A stretch of 64,000 nucleotides of DNA from JBAZLV01 sp964586075 (GCA_964586075.1 CAZPGZ010000012.1:1-64000), one strand, 5' to 3'; positions 17,564 to 26,372 are shown, numbered from the stretch's first letter. Made by a program: numbers and translations. The notes: generated by a model from the sequence alone, not told the origin.

Positions 17564-17935
17564 TTAGTGAACGTCGCCGGATACTGCATCCTGAACCCAA
17601 AAGCAGCTTTTCTGATCATCCTGACGGCATCCGGTCAAACGATCGTATCCTGCCTCTGCTACAACTTTTTTCATGGCATCCGGCAGTACTCCGGCGCAAA
17701 AAAGCCGCTTGCCCGCTAGCGTGATGGAACGATGAAGCGAACAGATCAGCTGCAACCCGGCCAGATCAACGGCTGTTACAGCGGCGCACTGCATAATCAT
17801 CTCGTCCGTCTCATCCAGCGTTTTCAACAAAACGTCCTTGATCTCAGCGGCATACCGCACCGTTATTTCGCCATCGAGTATTATCGTTCCTTTTCGGTCC
17901 GTGATATCAACACGTGCCCCCATAAGTATCTTCAC
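17564..17935 (-). CDS. STAS-domain protein in che1
   Basis: About 123 residues from GTG 17935 (ATG 17923 is equally possible, with AAGGTG upstream). It has an anti-sigma-antagonist/STAS fold pattern: GTIILDGEITVRYAAEIKDVL, a central AVDLAGLQLICSLHRS and FCAGVLPDAMKKV. The canonical phosphorylated Ser of DSSGL is Ala here (DLAGL), so Ser-kinase control is unlikely. STAS proteins recur in chemotaxis operons of Deltaproteobacteria with no settled role. It ends 17 bases before the cheA start. Confidence 0.78.
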   Translation of the reverse strand: MKILMGARVDITDRKGTIILDGEITVRYAAEIKDVLLKTLDETDEMIMQCAAVTAVDLAGLQLICSLHRSITLAGKRLFCAGVLPDAMKKVVAEAGYDRLTGCRQDDQKSCFWVQDAVSGDVH

Positions 17936-17998
17936 CTTTCGCGCTTTATGTGCGTCGTCATTCCGCCTTTCGGAATGTTCTCTGCCTTGACTGCTAAT

Positions 17999-18364
17999 TT
18001 ACTTCACAAATTTTTTCACTACCTCCATAAGCTGTTCCGGCTTGAATGGTTTCACGATCCAGCCGCTCGCCCCGGCCGCTCTGCCTTCCGCTTTCTTCTC
18101 TTCCTGTGATTCCGTCGTCAGCATGACGATAGGCATAAATTTGTAATTCGGCATGCTCCTGATTTGTTTGATCATCTCGATCCCGTCCATTTCCGGCATA
18201 TTGAGGTCGGTCACCACCATGTCGATCGCCTGGCCGGTCATTTTCCCGATGGCGTCTTTGCCGTTCACCGCCCCGATAACGTCGTATCCCGCATCTTTCA
18301 GCGCAAAAGTCACCAGCTGCCTCATGGAAGCTGAGTCATCTACGACTAGAAATGTTTTCGCCAC
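17999..18364 (-). CDS. cheY: CheY response regulator (che1)
   Basis: A 121-residue single receiver: FLVVDDSASMRQ, phospho-Asp in VVTDLNMPEMDG, switch Thr in VMLTTES and Lys in IVKPFKP. GTG 18364 is preceded by AAGGAGG. It is the likely diffusible output of CheA1, acting on the motor or on an intermediate partner. The gap to the STAS gene holds a short inverted repeat (CATTCCG/CGGAATG) without a T-run. Confidence 0.95.
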   Translation of the reverse strand: MAKTFLVVDDSASMRQLVTFALKDAGYDVIGAVNGKDAIGKMTGQAIDMVVTDLNMPEMDGIEMIKQIRSMPNYKFMPIVMLTTESQEEKKAEGRAAGASGWIVKPFKPEQLMEVVKKFVK

Positions 18365-18382
18365 TGTAATTCCTCCTTGCTG

Positions 18383-19540
18383 CTACTTTCTCTCCGCCGA
18401 AAGCGTTGCCTGCATCACCAGACGCTCAGACTCCATGGTATACATGTTGCTGAGCCAGGACGCGATGCTGTCGGACGTGTGGTCATGTATTTTGACGCTC
18501 ATGGCCTCCAGCCTGCTTATGATATTCTCCGCATCGGACTTGAATCTCATAAGCGGCTCTATGACATGCTCGATTCGTTGCCGGGTGATGTCCTGGAACT
18601 GCATGGAAACCATGATGGCGCTGATGTCTTTGGCCAGTCCTGCTGTCTCGGCGGTGAGTTCATCCAGCTTCTTCTGGGTGCCGGTCATTGCCTCATTGAT
18701 TTTTGCCAGGGCCTGCTCCACGGCGTGACCGGCTTCGTCCGCATGTGTACTGCTGGCTGCGGCGCCGGCTTCATTTTTTGTTGAAATTGCCTTCATATCA
18801 TCAGACATCTTTGTTATGACGGTTCTGATGCGGTCCACTGCGCTGTTGGAGCGCTCAGACAGCTTTCTGACTTCATCCGCCACAACGCCAAAGCCCTTTC
18901 CGAACTCACCCGCCCGCACTGCTTCAATGGCGGCATTCAAGGCGAGCAGATTGGTCTGATGGGCTACATATTCAATGTCCGTTACGATCCGCTTGATCTC
19001 CTCCGTATCCGCGGTCATCACTTTCATATTTTGCATGGTGTCGGCGGTGATTGCATTGACCTCCTCCATGCTTCCGAGAACATTTTTGAATGTTTTCTGA
19101 GCTACGACCACGAGCGAAGCTTCATCGGCGGTGCCGGCAAAACCATTAAAAGCGTCAGATGCTTTTGTTGACTGGCCGCGGGCCCGCTCTACCATGTTCA
19201 TAAACTTCTCACCTAACTCAAGCGCGGCCTGCTCCGTCTGCTCCGTCACTTCACGGAGCTGGTTTACCAAAACCGGTACCAGTTGATTGGTATTTTTCAG
19301 GTGTGCGGCCACCGGTCCCACGATGGAGTCCATTTCAGCAAGCAGTGCTTCCTGCTCTGCTTTATGGCCGGCATCAATTGAATGGAGTATTTTTTTTGAA
19401 TACTTTAGAATAATAACAGAGGCCACAGCCCATACAATGATCAGGGCAACCACTCGTATCTGCCAATTTCCGATCAAAGAGGGTGCTGCTAAAAAAAGCA
19501 GCATAAGGATTATGTAAATCGCTAATCGTTGCTTATTCAT
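18383..19540 (-). CDS. MCP-like signalling protein, no periplasmic sensor, with CheZ-like motif
   Basis: A 385-residue protein with two closely spaced membrane helices (about 7-24 and 28-46) and no periplasmic domain. A cytoplasmic coiled coil follows with the conserved MCP tip VAHQTNLLALNAAIEAVRAGEFGKGF and DEVRKLSERS. After the signalling hairpin it carries FQDITRQRIEHVI (residues 315-327). This matches the CheZ active-site pattern D-x-T-x-Q. It lacks a CheR pentapeptide. It is first in the che1 operon behind the sigma-28-type promoter at 19610-19636. It likely senses membrane or cytoplasmic state or serves as an array component. Confidence 0.88.
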   Translation of the reverse strand: MNKQRLAIYIILMLLFLAAPSLIGNWQIRVVALIIVWAVASVIILKYSKKILHSIDAGHKAEQEALLAEMDSIVGPVAAHLKNTNQLVPVLVNQLREVTEQTEQAALELGEKFMNMVERARGQSTKASDAFNGFAGTADEASLVVVAQKTFKNVLGSMEEVNAITADTMQNMKVMTADTEEIKRIVTDIEYVAHQTNLLALNAAIEAVRAGEFGKGFGVVADEVRKLSERSNSAVDRIRTVITKMSDDMKAISTKNEAGAAASSTHADEAGHAVEQALAKINEAMTGTQKKLDELTAETAGLAKDISAIMVSMQFQDITRQRIEHVIEPLMRFKSDAENIISRLEAMSVKIHDHTSDSIASWLSNMYTMESERLVMQATLSAERK

Positions 19541-19609
19541 GGATGTGGTCTCTTCTCATCGTTAAATTAACAACCGCTAATTACAGAAAATGATACTCTT
19601 ATTCAGTAC

Positions 19610-19636
19610 TTATCGTGCAAAACATTAGAAACTTTA
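19610..19636 (-). promoter_or_regulatory. sigma-28 (FliA) promoter of the che1 operon
   Basis: On the minus strand a perfect -35 TAAAGTTT (19629-19636) is followed by exactly 11 bases and CACGATAA (19610-19617), six of eight matches to GCCGATAA. The ATG of the MCP-like gene is 70 bases downstream. It implies that the che1 block 19540-7789 is a FliA-dependent late operon. Confidence 0.75.
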
Positions 19637-19669
19637 GCAAAATGTTGCAATTAATTTCATGCAACGACT

Positions 19670-20173
19670 CTACTGCTTAATTTGAAGGTTTGTCATTTTT
19701 TTAGTCAGAGTAACGGCCTTCTGCGGTTTTAAAAGGGCGACAACAGCCCCGGCTTTCTTGCTTTTCATCCTGAGCATGATCTGGGCAGCTGCGTCCGCGT
19801 CCATGGCCGAAAGCTGGGCAGCTGCGGCCTCAGGAGGCATTGCCTCATACAACTTCGCCATATTCAACAGCCGTTCGTTCTGAATCTGTTCCGCACGTTT
19901 GAGTGCCGCATCCACCTGGTTCAGCAATTTTGTATATTTCGCTATTTTTTCATCGACATCCTTCTTGAGTATATTCAACCGCTCTTCTTCCTTCTTCAGA
20001 GCATCTTCCCGCGCCTTCAGTTCAATGCGCTTCTCTTCGACGACTTTAACGACATCATCCTGGGCACCGGCTGTTCCGGCAGGCCAAAAAGAACCTGACA
20101 GTAAAAAAGCACTGAAAACAACGTACTGTACTATTATTGCCGCATTTCTGTTGCCGCCTTTTGTTGATTTCAT
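19670..20173 (-). CDS. motE: MotE-family flagellar protein (MgtE-N-like, exported)
   Basis: A 167-residue protein: a hydrophobic N-terminal signal/anchor (about 12-36), a long Lys/Glu coiled coil (about 40-105) and a C-terminal helical MgtE-N-like domain (AMPPEAAAAQLSAMDADAAAQIMLRM). MotE proteins chaperone or stabilise stator and motor components in the periplasm of several bacteria. It overlaps the fliJ stop by four bases and is the last gene of the flgB-fliJ operon. The following gap has a GTTGCA/TGCAAC inverted repeat followed by ATTTT on the minus strand, a weak terminator candidate. Confidence 0.85.
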   Translation of the reverse strand: MKSTKGGNRNAAIIVQYVVFSAFLLSGSFWPAGTAGAQDDVVKVVEEKRIELKAREDALKKEEERLNILKKDVDEKIAKYTKLLNQVDAALKRAEQIQNERLLNMAKLYEAMPPEAAAAQLSAMDADAAAQIMLRMKSKKAGAVVALLKPQKAVTLTKKMTNLQIKQ

Positions 20174-20613
20174 CGGTGTGCTCTCCGCGCGAGGAACTGA
20201 TAATCCGCTTCCTTCTGGTCGCCCTTGTTCATCTGGAGCAGTTCTTCATGAGTGATTTTCTCATGGAGGATTTCCATTAAACGGTGTTCCTTGTGCGCTT
20301 CACGCATGGCATTCTGCTTTTCGTTTAATTCGGCCTGGCGCACAAAAACGCATTTTTTTTGCTGCTCAATAAGCTTGCGGAGATGTTCAAAATATACATA
20401 AAAGAGATCCATCTCCCGTATTCCAATGCTTCCCCGGTCCTGCCTGCGGCTGAATTCATCAAGGTGGACCCTGAGTTCTTCCTCCAAAGAATCGAGCTTC
20501 TCCTGTTCCTGGTCAAAATCTCTCTGGGCCTTATGCACATCCGATTTCAGTTTTTCCTGGGTAAATTCCTTGAGCTTCAGGACCTTTGTCACTGTTTTAT
20601 GTTTTCGTGTCAT
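20170..20613 (-). CDS. fliJ: FliJ, flagellar export coiled-coil protein
   Basis: A 147-residue, almost wholly coiled-coil, highly charged protein directly after fliI (ATGA overlap). Position, length (family about 140-150) and helical heptad pattern identify it as FliJ, the stalk-like subunit that couples the FliI hexamer to FlhA. Sequence identity in this family is low, so context carries much of the call. Confidence 0.9.
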   Translation of the reverse strand: MTRKHKTVTKVLKLKEFTQEKLKSDVHKAQRDFDQEQEKLDSLEEELRVHLDEFSRRQDRGSIGIREMDLFYVYFEHLRKLIEQQKKCVFVRQAELNEKQNAMREAHKEHRLMEILHEKITHEELLQMNKGDQKEADYQFLARRAHR

Positions 20614-21935
20614 GAGTTTGTCCCTCCTTGCTCGAACGTACAGTATAAGCCTTGCAGGCTGTCGGCCATATCGCGTTGTTCCTTCATCCCCTGGCGAAGG
20701 TAGGTTCTGAGCGTATCGATCATTTTAATGGCATAATCCACCTTGGGATTGGATCCGCTTTTGTATGCACCGAGGTTTATCATGTCTTCAAATTTCTTAT
20801 AGGTGGCCATTGTTTCGACAAATTTCGCCGCGTATTCTTTGTGCCGCGGATCAACGATATCCGGCATCACCCGGCTGATGCTCTGCAGAATATCAATGGC
20901 CGGATAGTGATTTTCCATGGCGAGTTCGCGCGAAAGAACGATATGACCATCGAGAATAGCCCTCGCGGAGTCCCCGACAGGGTCAGCCATATCATCACCT
21001 TCTACCAGGACGGTGTAAATGCCCGTAATGCTTCCTTTACCCTCCGACGTGCCTACCCGTTCAAGCAGCCGGGGAAGAAGCGCGAAAACCGAAGGCGTAT
21101 ACCCTTTTGCCGTCGGCGGCTCACCCACGGCAAGACCGATTTCGCGCTGGGCCATGGCGACACGGGTGAGTGAATCCATGAGCAGCAGCACATTCTCCCC
21201 CCGGTCTCTGAAGTACTCCGCGATTGCCGTCGCTGCAAGCGCGGCGCGCACTTTCGCCAGGGGTGGCTGATCCGAGGTGGAAACAAGCACCACTGATTTT
21301 TTCAACCCTTCAGGTCCGAGGTCTTTTTCAATAAACTCCCGCACCTCGCGCCCTCGTTCTCCGATGAGCGCAATAACGTTGACCGTTGCCGCCGTATACT
21401 TCGCCATCATTCCAAGCAGCACACTTTTACCGACACCAGAACCGGCCATGATGCCGATACGCTGTCCTTTTCCGCAGGTAAGAATGCCGTTAATTGCTCG
21501 GATGCCGAGGTCTATCGGCTCCGAAATCCGCTGCCGCTTGAGCGGATGCGGCGTTGAAGATATGAGCGTGCATTCGGTGCCGCTGATGTGCTCCTTGCCG
21601 TCGATGACCAGTCCCCGGTCATTCACGACCCTGCCGACCAGTCCCGAAGAGACCCTGACCGCAACTTTTCTGCCGGCAGGCAGGACCCTGCTTCCCGGCT
21701 TGATATCGGACAAATCTCCTACTGCCATGAGCAAAACATAACCATCCTTAAAACCGACCACTTCCGCATCCAAAGACAGTCCTTCGGACAGAATCACGCA
21801 CGATTCCCCGATGCTGGCTTTCACACCGGTGGCCTTGATGATGATCCCGGTGATCTCGACCACCCGTCCGTACACCTTCAGGGGCTCGACCCGGGAAACG
21901 GCCTCTCTATAGGGAGACAGATCAACGAGCGGCAC
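20610..21935 (-). CDS. fliI: FliI, flagellum-specific export ATPase
   Basis: A 441-residue F1-beta-like ATPase: Walker A GIMAGSGVGKSVLLG, Walker B in VLLLMDSLTRVA, and the export-ATPase LAVGEPPTAKGYTPSVF signature. It energises substrate release and unfolding at the FlhA gate with FliH and FliJ. The start is GTG 21935, which overlaps the fliH end by 14 bases. Confidence 0.98.
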   Translation of the reverse strand: MPLVDLSPYREAVSRVEPLKVYGRVVEITGIIIKATGVKASIGESCVILSEGLSLDAEVVGFKDGYVLLMAVGDLSDIKPGSRVLPAGRKVAVRVSSGLVGRVVNDRGLVIDGKEHISGTECTLISSTPHPLKRQRISEPIDLGIRAINGILTCGKGQRIGIMAGSGVGKSVLLGMMAKYTAATVNVIALIGERGREVREFIEKDLGPEGLKKSVVLVSTSDQPPLAKVRAALAATAIAEYFRDRGENVLLLMDSLTRVAMAQREIGLAVGEPPTAKGYTPSVFALLPRLLERVGTSEGKGSITGIYTVLVEGDDMADPVGDSARAILDGHIVLSRELAMENHYPAIDILQSISRVMPDIVDPRHKEYAAKFVETMATYKKFEDMINLGAYKSGSNPKVDYAIKMIDTLRTYLRQGMKEQRDMADSLQGLYCTFEQGGTNS

Positions 21936-22536
21936 GCTGGGCCCCCATGTCTTTAATAAGATTCCGGAGTTGCTCGTCCAGATCCGTCACTACGTCTTCC
22001 ATCCCTCCCATCACCACCGAGCCATGGGACGATACGGACGGGTCTACATCAAATACGATGTCGGGATGGACGCTCTGGAGCTGTGGCCTCAATTTCATAA
22101 ACAAATCATACAGGGCAGGGTTTATTTTGATGGTTATCTGCCCTGATCGCTCAATCCTCAAAAGCGCTTCTCTGGTCATTGCAACGATGCTGTCCGGTTT
22201 CATTACCAGTTCACGCTTCAGGATTTTTTCCGCGATGCTTACGGCAAGTTCAACCACCTGCGGTTCGGCTTCCTGAACAAGTGTTTCCCGCAATGTCATC
22301 AACTCATGAAGAATATTGTCGATCCTGTCCAAAAATACCTTTGCCTTCTCTGTCCCCATCTCGAGTCCGGCTTTTTCACCCGCCGCATATCCTTTTTCGT
22401 ATGCTTCGCGCTCGATGAAGTCAAGACTCTTGCCGAGCGCAAACTCGTTTTTGAGAAGCGGCATGGCATAGAGCGACACGCCCTTATTTTCCTGCGCATT
22501 TCTAGATAACAAGTTCTTCACCACCCCGTCCGGCAA
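21922..22536 (-). CDS. fliH: FliH, negative regulator of the export ATPase
   Basis: About 204 residues from TTG 22536; later GTG 22524/22521 and TTG 22512 are alternatives and no ribosome site decides. A charged helical N-terminus leads to a GxxxG-like region (AYEKGYAAGEKAGLEMG) typical of FliH/YscL, then the V-ATPase E-like C-domain (VELAVSIAEKILKREL ... ALLRI ... ITIKINPALYDLF). It overlaps fliG by about 35 bases and fliI by 14. Confidence 0.94.
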   Translation of the reverse strand: MPDGVVKNLLSRNAQENKGVSLYAMPLLKNEFALGKSLDFIEREAYEKGYAAGEKAGLEMGTEKAKVFLDRIDNILHELMTLRETLVQEAEPQVVELAVSIAEKILKRELVMKPDSIVAMTREALLRIERSGQITIKINPALYDLFMKLRPQLQSVHPDIVFDVDPSVSSHGSVVMGGMEDVVTDLDEQLRNLIKDMGAQRAAR

Positions 22537-23488
22537 GAATTATTTTGCCTTCTGTTTCAAGTTTTCTCGCTACTTTCACGATGTTCTGCTGCGCTTTTTC
22601 AACGTCGGAGACCTTGACCGGGCCCCGGTTCTGAATGTCTTCTTTCAAGATCGCCGATGCGCGCTGAGACATGTTTTTAAATATTTTGTCCTTCAGCGAA
22701 TCACTGGTTGACTTCAACGCTAAAGCAAGGTCTTCCTGGCTTACCTCTTTCAGAATGAGCTGGATGCCTCGGTCGTCAACCTTCACCAGGTCGTCAAATA
22801 CGAACATGAGCTGCCGGATGGAATCGGCAACCGTACTGTTTACTCCTTCGATCCCCTGCAGCACTTTCTGTTCCGTGCTCCGGTCGCACTGGTTCAGTAT
22901 CTCCGCAATCGTTTTGTTGCCGCCCAGTTTTTTGCCCTTGCCTTTTCCTCCCATGTCAAGCTGGCCTTTCAGAACGTCCTTCAGCTCTTCTATAGCGGTT
23001 TCAGGAATCCGTTCGGTCATGGCGATCCTCATGGCGACATCGGATTTGAGCGTGTCCGGCAGACCCGAAAGCACTTCCGCCGCCTGCGTCGGCTCCAGCA
23101 GACAGATGATAAGCGCGATGGTCTGGGGATGCTCCGTAATAAGAAAGTTTACCAGGACCTTGGGCTCCACCCATTTCAGCGCATCGAGAGGCCCCTCCTT
23201 GGAAGCCATTTCCATGATTTTGCTCGCCCCGTCCTCGCCCAGACCTTTTACGAGGGCTTTTTTCATGAATTCTTCTCCGCCGACATGCAGGTTCCCATGG
23301 GTCACCAAGTCCGAAACCTCTCTCAGGACATCCTCCATGGAATTCCGGTCCACTTTCTTGAGCCTCGTCATGTAGGTGGTGATTCTTCCGATATCCTTCA
23401 CATCAAGGCCCTTGAGTATTTCCGATGCGGCATCTTCACCGATCGAGCTCAAAAATATTGCAGCTTTTTCATGTCCATTGAGCGGCAT
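22502..23488 (-). CDS. fliG: FliG, flagellar switch rotor protein
   Basis: A 328-residue protein; ATG 23488 is chosen with AGGTGG upstream over GTG 23497. FliG-N (about 1-100) binds FliF. The FliG-M EHPQTIALIICLLEP motif binds FliM. FliG-C contains the torque helix (VFDDLVKVDDRGIQLILKEV) with the charged residues that meet MotA. Length is normal. Confidence 0.98.
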   Translation of the reverse strand: MPLNGHEKAAIFLSSIGEDAASEILKGLDVKDIGRITTYMTRLKKVDRNSMEDVLREVSDLVTHGNLHVGGEEFMKKALVKGLGEDGASKIMEMASKEGPLDALKWVEPKVLVNFLITEHPQTIALIICLLEPTQAAEVLSGLPDTLKSDVAMRIAMTERIPETAIEELKDVLKGQLDMGGKGKGKKLGGNKTIAEILNQCDRSTEQKVLQGIEGVNSTVADSIRQLMFVFDDLVKVDDRGIQLILKEVSQEDLALALKSTSDSLKDKIFKNMSQRASAILKEDIQNRGPVKVSDVEKAQQNIVKVARKLETEGKIILAGRGGEELVI

Positions 23489-23586
23489 GTAATCCACCTG
23501 TTAGCTATTGATTTGAATTGACTGCACCATCAAAAACGTATAACCAAACCCGAGCAACCGGAAGTTCCCGGAAATTTCGGAACACG

Positions 23587-25143
23587 TCATCGTTCTTCCA
23601 GCCATCCCTTCACCATACTTGCCGCATCTCTTGGATTTCTTTTTGCCCAGTCAATCACCTGGTCCTTTCCAGACGGCTCCTTGGACTCGAGCGAACGTTC
23701 TAGCTGGGCAACGGATTGGGGCAGTTGCATCTGCTGTGTCCGGGGAATACCCGTCGGCGTGGTCAACGCCTTCATCATGGGTTTTACCACGAACAAAAAG
23801 AGCAGAATAATTGCCGCCAGCGGAACGATATACTTTGCCGCCGAAGTCGCCGTATTGATAATAACCGCTGTCTGGCTGGCGGGTTTGTCTGCATCGGCAA
23901 ATTCCTCCTGCGGTGACGTTTCAAAAGGCATATTGACCACTTTGACTTCATCGCCTCGTGCCGCCGTGAAACCGATCGCTTTTTTCACCATTTCTTCAAA
24001 CTGCTGAATGGCCTCTTCAGTGCGAGGAGTATATTTCGCCTCTTTTGATCCGGCTTGGGTCGCATATGTTCCGTCGACAAGCACCACGGCGGATATTTTT
24101 TTCACTTCACCGGTCGGGCTGACTATACGGCTGACTACTTTGCTGATTTCATAATTGACGGTGTCATTCTTTTTCTCTGACGTTGCCGGGACCGGTTTTG
24201 ACACCGCTTGCTGCGCTTTGTCCGGAAGATTCGAAGTAACGCCCGGCACGCCTGCGGGACTTCCCGCGTTCGATTTTTCACTGCTCCGCTGTTCACTTCT
24301 GACGACCTGTCCGTCGGGATCATACTTTTCCTCGGTTTTTTCTGTTTTGGTAAAGTCGAGTGCCGCGGAAATTCTGGCGCGCACCTTTCCTTTGCCGACC
24401 ACCGGCTCAAGCATGCTCACCACTTTTGTTTCTATGTCCTTCTCGTAGCCCCGTTGATAATCGAACTGGCCGCTCGTCAGGGCCATGTTTTCGTCGACCC
24501 GGGCCGTAAACATTTCGCCGTTGCTGTTCACCACGGACACATCGTTCGGATCAAGCCCCTCAACGCTGCTCGACACCAGGTGCACAATCCCCTGCACCTG
24601 CGCCTGGGTCAGCCGTCTTCCGGCCTTAAGCTTGACGAGCACCGACGCTTTCGGTTTTCCCTCCTTCTGCATGAACAGGGATTTTTCCGGAACTACAAGA
24701 TGCACTCTGCACTGGTCTATTTCTGCAAGAGAACGGATCGTTCTCGCCAATTCTCCTTGGAGGGCTCTGCGGTAATTCAATTTCTGAACGAAATCCGTCA
24801 TGGTAAAACTTGTCTTGTCGAACAGTTCGAACCCGATGCCGCCGCCCTGCGGCAGGCCCTGACCAGCAAGCTGGAGACGCAACTCGTATACTTTGTCGGC
24901 CGGCACCATGATCCCGCCGCCTTCAGTACGATAAGGAACCCGCAGTTCATTCAGCTTTTGAATAATGGCCCCCCCGTCTTCCTGGGTAAGATTCGAGAAG
25001 AGGAGCTGGTACTCCACTTTCTGGCTCCAGGTCACCAGCATGATAATTGCCGCAACAATCAGAACAACGACACCCAGAAGGGTCAATTTTTTCTGGAGCG
25101 GCATGATTTTAACCTGCTCTGTAATCGTATTTAAGTCTGCCAT
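23587..25143 (-). CDS. fliF: FliF, MS-ring protein
   Basis: A 518-residue protein with membrane helices near residues 20-40 and about 440-460, periplasmic ring-building domains between (VPADKVYELRLQLAGQGLPQGGGIGFELFD, then GRLTQAQVQGIVHLVSSSVEGL-type motif), and a C-terminal tail that binds FliG. ATG 25143. The 92-base gap to fliE contains no convincing promoter. Confidence 0.98.
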   Translation of the reverse strand: MADLNTITEQVKIMPLQKKLTLLGVVVLIVAAIIMLVTWSQKVEYQLLFSNLTQEDGGAIIQKLNELRVPYRTEGGGIMVPADKVYELRLQLAGQGLPQGGGIGFELFDKTSFTMTDFVQKLNYRRALQGELARTIRSLAEIDQCRVHLVVPEKSLFMQKEGKPKASVLVKLKAGRRLTQAQVQGIVHLVSSSVEGLDPNDVSVVNSNGEMFTARVDENMALTSGQFDYQRGYEKDIETKVVSMLEPVVGKGKVRARISAALDFTKTEKTEEKYDPDGQVVRSEQRSSEKSNAGSPAGVPGVTSNLPDKAQQAVSKPVPATSEKKNDTVNYEISKVVSRIVSPTGEVKKISAVVLVDGTYATQAGSKEAKYTPRTEEAIQQFEEMVKKAIGFTAARGDEVKVVNMPFETSPQEEFADADKPASQTAVIINTATSAAKYIVPLAAIILLFLFVVKPMMKALTTPTGIPRTQQMQLPQSVAQLERSLESKEPSGKDQVIDWAKRNPRDAASMVKGWLEER

Positions 25144-25235
25144 GACATACCTCTGATTATAAAATGCAAAATAGAATCCGATGCTGCATTATGATACCGG
25201 CTACTGATCCGAACGGAGCGGCCGTTTTCCTTGTT

Positions 25236-25526
25236 TTAAATCTGCATTTTCATGATTTCCTGATATGCGGAAAGCAGCTTGTTTCTTACCTCGATCATCA
25301 GCTGAAAATTCATGTCCGCTTTCTCCATGGAAATAATCGCCTGCGTCACGTCTCCCCCGTTTGCAAGTTCCTTTACGGCCTTGTCCGCGTCATTCTGCAC
25401 CTGCGTGAGCTTTCCCATGGCCTCCTGCATAATATCGTCGAAGACCGAGGACGTTTCTTTGCCCGTCGTTTTGAGCTGGGATAAATTTTCTCCTGCGCCG
25501 GCTCCGGTAATTTTGAGGTCAGACAT
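25236..25526 (-). CDS. fliE: FliE, basal-body adaptor between MS ring and rod
   Basis: A 96-residue protein. ATG 25526 follows GAGGAGGG. The C-terminal half has the FliE signature (MEKADMNFQLMIEVRNKLLSAYQEIMKMQI). It joins the proximal rod to the MS ring and is the first rod-type export substrate. Confidence 0.97.
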   Translation of the reverse strand: MSDLKITGAGAGENLSQLKTTGKETSSVFDDIMQEAMGKLTQVQNDADKAVKELANGGDVTQAIISMEKADMNFQLMIEVRNKLLSAYQEIMKMQI

Positions 25527-25552
25527 GACTCCCTCCTCGTGCACATTGTTTA

Positions 25553-25966
25553 TTACGCTTTCAACAGATCAAGCGTTCTTACCAGATTTGATTTAGACAT
25601 GTTGAAAGCTGCGACCGATGCTTCATACGCCCGCGAGGCCATCATCATGTTCACCATTTCTTCAATCACATTGACATTCGGCATTGCCACGAACCCGTTT
25701 TTGTCCGCATCAGGATGACCGGGATCATAGATCATCTTCGGAGGCGTCGAGTCAACCACTACCTCGGAAACCTTCACGCCTTCGAGTCCCTCGGTATTCG
25801 ACTTTTCCGGTTCTGCCGAAAAAACCACATCTCTTCTTTTGTACGGTCCGCCCTCGGCAGTGCGGGTGGAATGAGCATTCGCCATATTCGAAGCGATGAC
25901 ATTCATACGCTGACGCTGCGCCGCGAGCGCTGATGCGCTTACCTGAAAAACACCGAAAGAATCCAT
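25553..25966 (-). CDS. flgC: FlgC, proximal rod protein
   Basis: A 137-residue rod protein. The N-terminal SASALAAQRQRMNVIASNMANAHSTRT is the rod/hook family signature, and the C-terminal NVIEEMVNMMMASRAYEASVAAFN forms the D0 coiled coil. AGGGG precedes ATG 25966. It is a type III export substrate. Confidence 0.98.
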   Translation of the reverse strand: MDSFGVFQVSASALAAQRQRMNVIASNMANAHSTRTAEGGPYKRRDVVFSAEPEKSNTEGLEGVKVSEVVVDSTPPKMIYDPGHPDADKNGFVAMPNVNVIEEMVNMMMASRAYEASVAAFNMSKSNLVRTLDLLKA

Positions 25967-25969
25967 ATG

Positions 25970-26332
25970 TTACCCCTTGATTGCGTTTTTAAACATCTTA
26001 ATTTTTGCTCCAAGCATGGACACGCTGGTCTGAAACAGAATCGAGTTCTCGGTCATTTTGGAAACTTCCTTGTCGAGTTCTACCGTATTCTGATCGACCC
26101 AGGCCTGCGCATCCTCCGCGGTTAATATCTGAGATGATCCCGTTTCGCTTCCGCCTAAATGCTGCGAGGAGGTGACCGTTAGCTTTAATTCTGAGCCAAG
26201 AACCTGGCTGAACTGAACGTCCTTTGCCTTGTACCCCGGAGTGTCGACGTTCGCAATATTTGAGGTAATCACCTTATGCCGGAACCCCGTTGCTTCTACC
26301 AGCCGATTAAGGATTGTAAAACCGTCACTCAT
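25970..26332 (-). CDS. flgB: FlgB, proximal rod protein
   Basis: A 120-residue rod protein with the N-terminal HKVITSNIANVDTPGYKAKDV signature and a C-terminal helix (VDQNTVELDKEVSKMTENSILFQTSVSML). AAGGAGG lies before ATG 26332. It is the first gene of the flgBC-fliEFGHIJ-motE operon. Confidence 0.98.
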   Translation of the reverse strand: MSDGFTILNRLVEATGFRHKVITSNIANVDTPGYKAKDVQFSQVLGSELKLTVTSSQHLGGSETGSSQILTAEDAQAWVDQNTVELDKEVSKMTENSILFQTSVSMLGAKIKMFKNAIKG

Positions 26333-26356
26333 CGCTATCCTCCTTACTTAATTACT

Positions 26357-26372
26357 ATCAAATATCGTGCCA
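26357..26372 (-). promoter_or_regulatory. sigma-54-type promoter upstream of flgB
   Basis: The minus strand reads TGGCACG (26366-26372), a perfect -24 element, then four bases and TTGAT (26357-26361), one mismatch (A for C) in the -12 TTGCT. It lies 25 bases before the flgB start and beside a gene for a FlrC-like sigma-54 activator. This matches class II basal-body promoters in polar flagellates. Confidence 0.65.

Noticed and set aside
17955..17985. CATTCCG/CGGAATG hairpin between cheY and the STAS gene as a terminator
   Set aside because: No T-run on the minus strand and the genes continue in the same operon; at most an mRNA-processing hairpin.
24208..25134. long plus-strand open frame opposite fliF
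   Set aside because: His/Arg-rich shadow of fliF with no ribosome site or family.
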